DNA of 64,000 bases from Caulobacter radicis (GTDB taxonomy: Bacteria; Pseudomonadota; Alphaproteobacteria; Caulobacterales; Caulobacteraceae), in the NCBI RefSeq assembly GCF_003094615.1, contig NZ_QDKO01000032.1:248001-312000 (forward strand), in the 5' to 3' direction. The notes below the pieces were generated by a model. The model was not told where the DNA came from. It searched no databases and saw only the letters and a list, made by a program, of their open reading frames with translations. The translations under genes were made by a program, and so were the position numbers. Numbering within the stretch: position 1 is the stretch's first letter; the number at the start of each line of letters is the position of its first letter. This document shows positions 58,407-64,000 of the stretch, piece after piece.

Positions 58407-59204
58407 GTGCCCACGCCTTCCGCCCTTCTCAACGTGATGATCGACGCCGCGCGCAAGGCGGCTCGCGGCCTGGCCCGTGACTTCGGCGAAGTCACCGAGC
58501 TGCAGGTTTCCAAGAAGGGCGCGGGCGACTTCGTGACCAACGCCGACCTCAAGGCCGAGCAGACCCTGTTCGAGATCCTCAGCAAGGCGCGTCCGGGCTA
58601 CAGCTTCCTCGGCGAGGAGCGCGGCATGGTCGAGGGCACCGACAAGACCCACACCTGGATCGTCGACCCGCTGGACGGCACCACCAACTTCATGCACGCC
58701 ATCCCGCACTTCGCGGTCAACATCGCCCTGCAGCGCGAGGGCGAGGTCGTCGCCGGCGTCACCTACAACCCGATCACCCACGACCTGTTCTGGGTCGAGA
58801 AGGGCCGCGGCGCGTTCCTCGGCGCCGAGAAGCGCCTGCGCGTCGCCGCCCGCAAGCACCTGGACGAGTCGGTGCTGGCCACCGGCGTGCCGTTCGTCGG
58901 CAAGCCGGGCCACGGCCAGTTCCTGAAGGAGCTGCACCAGGTCAGCCAGAAGGTCGCCGGCGTTCGTCGCTTCGGCGCCGCCTCGCTCGACCTGGCCTGG
59001 GTGGCCGCCGGCCGCTTCGACGCCTACTGGGAACGCAACCTCAAGCCCTGGGACGTCGCCGCCGGCGTGCTGATGGTCCAGGAATCGGGCGGCAAGGTCA
59101 CCACCATCGAGGAGCACGGCGACCCGGTGCAGGGCGCCTCGATCCTGGCCTCGAACCCCGAGCTGCACCCGCAGGTTCTGAAGGCCCTGCAAGCCGCCGG
59201 CTGA
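58407..59204 (+). CDS. suhB: Inositol monophosphatase family protein SuhB
   Basis: A 265-residue Mg-dependent phosphatase. GTG 58407 has taggat 8 bases upstream. Metal-site motifs are GEERG (69-73), DPLDGTTN (87-94) and the C-terminal WDVAAG. In E. coli SuhB also acts in rRNA antitermination. An in-frame extension upstream covers the divergent promoter and is not coding. A terminator lies at 59227-59257. Confidence 0.94.
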   Translation: MPTPSALLNVMIDAARKAARGLARDFGEVTELQVSKKGAGDFVTNADLKAEQTLFEILSKARPGYSFLGEERGMVEGTDKTHTWIVDPLDGTTNFMHAIPHFAVNIALQREGEVVAGVTYNPITHDLFWVEKGRGAFLGAEKRLRVAARKHLDESVLATGVPFVGKPGHGQFLKELHQVSQKVAGVRRFGAASLDLAWVAAGRFDAYWERNLKPWDVAAGVLMVQESGGKVTTIEEHGDPVQGASILASNPELHPQVLKALQAAG

Positions 59205-59226
59205 GGTCTTTCGCAAGACTGGATTG

Positions 59227-59257
59227 GAAGGGGCTCCGGAATTTCCGGGGCCCTTTT
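59227..59257 (+). terminator. Rho-independent terminator of suhB
   Basis: aaggggctccggaa pairs with ttccggggcccttt with one bulge, followed by TTTTCG. Confidence 0.8.
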
Positions 59258-59334
59258 CGTTTGCGGATGAGAGCATGGCCAAACCGCCATCGGCCCCTCG
59301 CCAAACCGTCACACCCGCGCGCTAATCAGCGGCC

Positions 59335-60417
59335 ATGACCCTACTAACCCGCCGCGCCATGACGACCGCCGCCCTCGCTGGCACCATGGGCGCCAGCATG
59401 ATCCCGACCATGGTCCGCGCCGGGGTGCGCAAGCCGGTGGTCATCGCCCATCGCGGCGCTTCCGGGGAGCGCCCCGAGCACACGCTGCTGGCCTACGGCC
59501 TGGCGGTCGATCAGGGCTGCGACTTCATCGAGCCCGACCTCGTGGTCACCAAGGACGGCCATCTGGTGGTGCGCCACGAGAACGAGATCGGCGGCACGAC
59601 CGACGTGGCCCAGCGCCCGGAATTCGCCGCCCGCAAGGCGACCAAGACCATCGACGGCGAAAGCCTGACGGGCTGGTTTACCGAGGACTTCACCCTGGCC
59701 GAGATCAAGAGCCTGCGGGCCCGCGAGCGGCTGCCGCAGCTGCGCCCGGCCAGCGCCGCCTTCGACGGTCAGGCGCAGGTCCTCACCTTCGACGAGGTGG
59801 TCGCCTTCGCCCGGGCCGAGAGCAAGCGCGTGGGCCGGACGATCGGCGTCTATCCGGAGATGAAGCACCCGGCCTATTTCGCCTCGATCGGCCTGCCGAT
59901 CGAAGGCCGGATGGTCGAGGCGCTCAAGCGCAACGACCTCAATTCCAAGACCGCGCCGGTGTTCGTGCAGTGCTTCGAAGTCGGGCCGCTGAAGACCCTG
60001 CGCCTGAAGACGCCCGCGCGCCTCGTTTTGCTGGTGGCGGGCGAGGGCGGTCCGGCCGACCTGCCCAGCGTCAAGTACGCCGACCTGGTCACGCCCGAGG
60101 GCCTGAAGGGCGTGGCGGCCTATGCTGACGGCCTGGGCCCGGAAAAGACGATGATCGTGCCGCAGGACAAGCAGACCCTGCTGCCGGCGACCTCGCTAGT
60201 GAAGGACGCCCATGCGGCGGGACTGGTGGTGCATCCCTGGACGGTGCGGGCCGAGAACTACTTCCTGCCGGCGACCCTGCGGCGCGGCAATGCGGGCGCC
60301 GCCGACTACCTGGCCCAGCGCGGTGACGTGACGGCGGTGCTGAAGGCGCTGTACGCCGCCGGCGTCGACGGGGTGTTCAGCGATTTCCCGGGGCTGGCGG
60401 TGGCGGCGCGCGGCTGA
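59335..60417 (+). CDS. glpQ: Glycerophosphodiester phosphodiesterase, periplasmic
   Basis: A 360-residue GDPD-fold enzyme that splits glycerophosphodiesters to glycerol-3-phosphate and an alcohol. Twin-arginine-like signal TRRAMTTAALAGTMGASM. Catalytic and metal residues: AHRGASGERPEHT (His39, Arg40, Glu45 region), DFIEPDLVVTKDGHLVVRHE, and later YPEMKHP. It is of GlpQ type by size and location. The symbol is by family resemblance. It follows the suhB terminator and has its own leader. Confidence 0.9.
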   Translation: MTLLTRRAMTTAALAGTMGASMIPTMVRAGVRKPVVIAHRGASGERPEHTLLAYGLAVDQGCDFIEPDLVVTKDGHLVVRHENEIGGTTDVAQRPEFAARKATKTIDGESLTGWFTEDFTLAEIKSLRARERLPQLRPASAAFDGQAQVLTFDEVVAFARAESKRVGRTIGVYPEMKHPAYFASIGLPIEGRMVEALKRNDLNSKTAPVFVQCFEVGPLKTLRLKTPARLVLLVAGEGGPADLPSVKYADLVTPEGLKGVAAYADGLGPEKTMIVPQDKQTLLPATSLVKDAHAAGLVVHPWTVRAENYFLPATLRRGNAGAADYLAQRGDVTAVLKALYAAGVDGVFSDFPGLAVAARG

Positions 60418-60522
60418 TCACGGCTTGGGCGAGACGGGTGTTTCCTGACGCCCGCCCGCCGGAACGTCACACGCGGGCGTTGCAAAGGCGCCATGCTGGC
60501 CTCTCCAGATCGGGAGGCCCGC

Positions 60523-60846
60523 ATGACCCAGCCGTTCCAGCTTTCCCTGGCCCCGCGCCAGCTGACCCAGACCATCAATCCGTGGTCGTGGAGCTTTGGC
60601 GACTTTTCGCTGTTCACCGTCAATCTGGGCCAGTCGCGCAGTCCTGAAGTGGAGGCGCGCGTGCTGGACGAGGTGGGCAGCTACGGCCGCCAGATCGGCC
60701 GCATCAGCGAGGCGCTGCTGGCGCTGGTCGACTGGGCGCAGAACCAGCCTGACGGTCCGTCCAGCCCCGCTTTCCAGGCGCTGCGCGACCAGGTGGCCCA
60801 CGTGGCCCTGATCAAGAAGGCTGTCGAGGCCGAGGCGGCCGGCTAG
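60523..60846 (+). CDS. Hypothetical protein
   Basis: A 107-residue protein; ATG 60523 has gggagg upstream. The N-terminal half is beta-like (LSLAPRQLTQTINPWSWSFG, FTVNLGQSRSPEVE), the C-terminal half helical (GRQIGRISEALLALVDWAQN and LRDQVAHVALIKKAVEAEA). No signal peptide. Similar small proteins are found in other Caulobacterales as I recall, without known function. It converges with the next gene, overlapping its end by 4 bases. Confidence 0.7.
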   Translation: MTQPFQLSLAPRQLTQTINPWSWSFGDFSLFTVNLGQSRSPEVEARVLDEVGSYGRQIGRISEALLALVDWAQNQPDGPSSPAFQALRDQVAHVALIKKAVEAEAAG

Positions 60847-61388
60847 CCCGCCTTGCGCAACGCGTGCAGGCGGAAGCCGCCGCGCGTGCCGGCGATGAAG
60901 CACAGCAGGGTGGCGATGGAGAGCAGCAGGCCCACCGACAGCTGCCCCAGCGAAGAATAGGGGCTGCTCGCCTTGTGGCCGACGATGGCCAGCACGGAGA
61001 CGCCCAGACCGTAGACGGCGAACAGCAGGAGCAGCAGCGGGATCAGGCGCGTCTTGCGCCGCCACTGCACGACGCCCAGCAGCACGTAGACGAGGCCGAC
61101 CAGGCCGCTGAAGCCGATGGTGGTCCAGACGATGGACGGCGCGGCGTTGGCCATCATCGCCTCGGCCATGGCCGGATCCTGCATGGCCGCGTTGGCCTGC
61201 ACCTGGCGGCGCATCTCGTCGACATAGACGTCGAGCTTGAGGAAGATCATCGCCGCGCCGAACGCGCTGCTCACGGCCGCCAGCCAGGCGCCGACGGCCC
61301 CGGCGCGGGCGGCGCGCGTGGCGGTCTCCTCGTCCGGCAACTTGGCGAACGGATTAAGGACGGCCAGCTTGTCGATCACGATACGCAC
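60843..61388 (-). CDS. Hypothetical membrane protein
   Basis: A 181-residue protein with four membrane spans: about 32-50 (AVGAWLAAVSSAFGAAMIFL), 85-105 (IVWTTIGFSGLVGLVYVLLG), 115-135 and 150-168. The loop between the first two is Ala/Met-rich and contains QVQANAAMQDPAMAEAMM. GTG 61388 is taken as start; GTG 61379, with ggggg 8 bases upstream, is equally possible. No family recognised. Confidence 0.7.
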   Translation of the reverse strand: MRIVIDKLAVLNPFAKLPDEETATRAARAGAVGAWLAAVSSAFGAAMIFLKLDVYVDEMRRQVQANAAMQDPAMAEAMMANAAPSIVWTTIGFSGLVGLVYVLLGVVQWRRKTRLIPLLLLLFAVYGLGVSVLAIVGHKASSPYSSLGQLSVGLLLSIATLLCFIAGTRGGFRLHALRKAG

Positions 61389-61450
61389 CCCCGGGACGAA
61401 GGGCGCGAGCTTCCGACGCCCGCGCCTGCTTCGTCAACCGAGGGGCTCGG

Positions 61451-63301
<1,851 letters not shown>

Positions 63302-63418
63302 CAACTGGGTCCTTGCCAAAATCGCGCGGGTTCTTTATAGCCGCGCGTCTTCGAGGGCCACCCCGCAGGTGGCGCTCACCCACATTTCACGCCGCGCTCT
63401 AGTCGGTTGGACCGTCCG

Positions 63419-63649
63419 ATGAAACAGAACATTCACCCCGACTACCACTTCATCACCGTCACCCTGACCGACGGCTCGAGCTACCAGACCCGCTCGACCT
63501 ACGGCAAGGAAGGCGCGAACCTGGCGCTCGACATCGACCCGCGCACCCACCCGGCGTGGACGGGCGGCAACGCTCAGCTGATGGACCGTGGCGGCCGCGT
63601 CTCGCGCTTCAACGCCAAGTTCGCCGGTTTCACCGCGAAGAAGGCCTAA
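63419..63649 (+). CDS. rpmE: 50S ribosomal protein L31, zinc-free type
   Basis: A 76-residue L31. KQNIHPDYHFITVTLTDGSS, YQTRSTYGKEGANLALDID and RTHPAWTGGNAQLMDRGGRV fit the family. It has none of the cysteines that bind zinc in the C+ form. ATG 63419 is the first good start. It has its own terminator. Confidence 0.95.
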   Translation: MKQNIHPDYHFITVTLTDGSSYQTRSTYGKEGANLALDIDPRTHPAWTGGNAQLMDRGGRVSRFNAKFAGFTAKKA

Positions 63650-63678
63650 AGCCTCCAAGTCTCGCCGTAAGGGCGACG

Positions 63679-63712
63679 AAAAGCCGGCTCCGCGTTCGCG
63701 GGCCGGCTTTTT
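63679..63712 (+). terminator. Rho-independent terminator of rpmE
   Basis: AAAAGCCGGC...GCCGGCTTTTT with a ttcg-capped GC stem and T-run. Confidence 0.92.
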
Positions 63713-63733
63713 CTGTATCTGGGCTCTGAAAAG

Positions 63734-63764
63734 AAAAAAGCCGCGCCGGGGTCCGGCGCGGCTT
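63734..63764 (-). terminator. Rho-independent terminator of the SDR gene
   Basis: On the minus strand AAGCCGCGCCGG pairs with CCGGCGCGGCTT, followed by TTTTCTTTT. Confidence 0.9.
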
Positions 63765-63770
63765 CTGGCG

Positions 63771-64000
63771 TCAGCGCCAGGCGGTGGTGGTTTCGGCTTC
63801 CGGCTTGAAGTCGAATTCGCCGTCGGTCGAGGCCGACAGGTCGCGCCAGGCGTCGAGCTCGCCCTGCAGGCTGTCGATCTTGGCCTGCACCATGGCGAGC
63901 GCGTCCGTGCCGGCGCACCAGCGGACGGGCGGACGCTCGGCATTGGCCAGCGTCACCAGCGCCTGGCCCAGGCGCAGGGGATCGCCGGCCTGGTTGCGGC
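63771..64000 (-). CDS. C-terminal part of a short-chain dehydrogenase (SDR)
   Basis: The frame is open to the window edge, so the gene begins beyond 64000. The 75 visible residues are typical of the SDR C-terminus: GDPLRLGQALVTLANAERPP, VRWCAGTDALAMVQAKIDSL, then a helix QGELDAWRDLSAST. The NAD(P)-binding Rossmann motif and catalytic Tyr-x-x-x-Lys would be outside. The substrate is unknown. Confidence 0.8.
   Translation of the reverse strand, partial: RNQAGDPLRLGQALVTLANAERPPVRWCAGTDALAMVQAKIDSLQGELDAWRDLSASTDGEFDFKPEAETTTAWR

Overview
The window is high-GC chromosomal DNA of an alphaproteobacterium, most likely a Caulobacter or close relative in the Caulobacterales. Supporting signs are the rnpB-mraZ-dcw gene order, promoters resembling the Caulobacter TTGAC/GCTA housekeeping pattern, a CtrA-type TTAA-N7-TTAA box, UrcA-like small secreted proteins, a Caulobacter-sized flagellin, and many paired palindromic intergenic repeats. 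I see no tRNA, rRNA, insertion sequence, integrase, phage module or CRISPR array.

Layout. 1-11 kb: assorted metabolic genes (type B esterase, PPOX flavoprotein, stand-alone receiver, crotonase-fold enzyme, bestrophin-like channel, flavin monooxygenase, EamA transporter, amidase, PaiB-like protein). 11.07-25.6 kb: RNase P RNA, then the first part of the dcw cluster: mraZ-rsmH-ftsL-ftsI-murE-murF-mraY-murD, three unrelated genes, then ftsW and murG. From mraZ to mraY every junction overlaps. The cluster stops at murG; murC, murB, ddl, ftsQ, ftsA and ftsZ are not in the window. Next is an EipA-family (DUF1134) envelope gene behind a CtrA-type box. 26-44 kb: a PcfJ-like protein, two tandem DUF4139 proteins, MsrA, two coupled ACT-like genes behind a candidate attenuator, thiolase, HxlR regulator, an orphan MbtH-like protein, L28, small secreted proteins, a phytase-like lipoprotein, CobT, a DUF3089 hydrolase and an intradiol dioxygenase-like protein.

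44-53.4 kb: a hook-and-filament module. flgD-flgE-(111 aa)-flgK-flgL run leftward; flagellin, fliD and fliS run rightward. The divergent promoters carry near-identical 48-bp blocks in mirror orientation on either side of a repeat pair. Next to fliS is a sigma-54-type promoter driving an ECF sigma factor with an overlapping small partner. 53.6-64 kb: Crp/FixK-type regulator, bacterioferritin and its ferredoxin under a Fur-type box, thiE, an ECF41-type sigma factor, suhB, a periplasmic phosphodiesterase, an MsbA-type ABC exporter, L31 and the tail of an SDR gene.

Most noteworthy: a three-repeat MraZ box upstream of mraZ, the CtrA box at eipA, the mirrored promoters of the hook-filament module, the sigma-54-driven ECF gene, the likely attenuator before the ACT-like pair, and covarying REPIN-like repeats. 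All calls come from reading the sequence; no database search was run.
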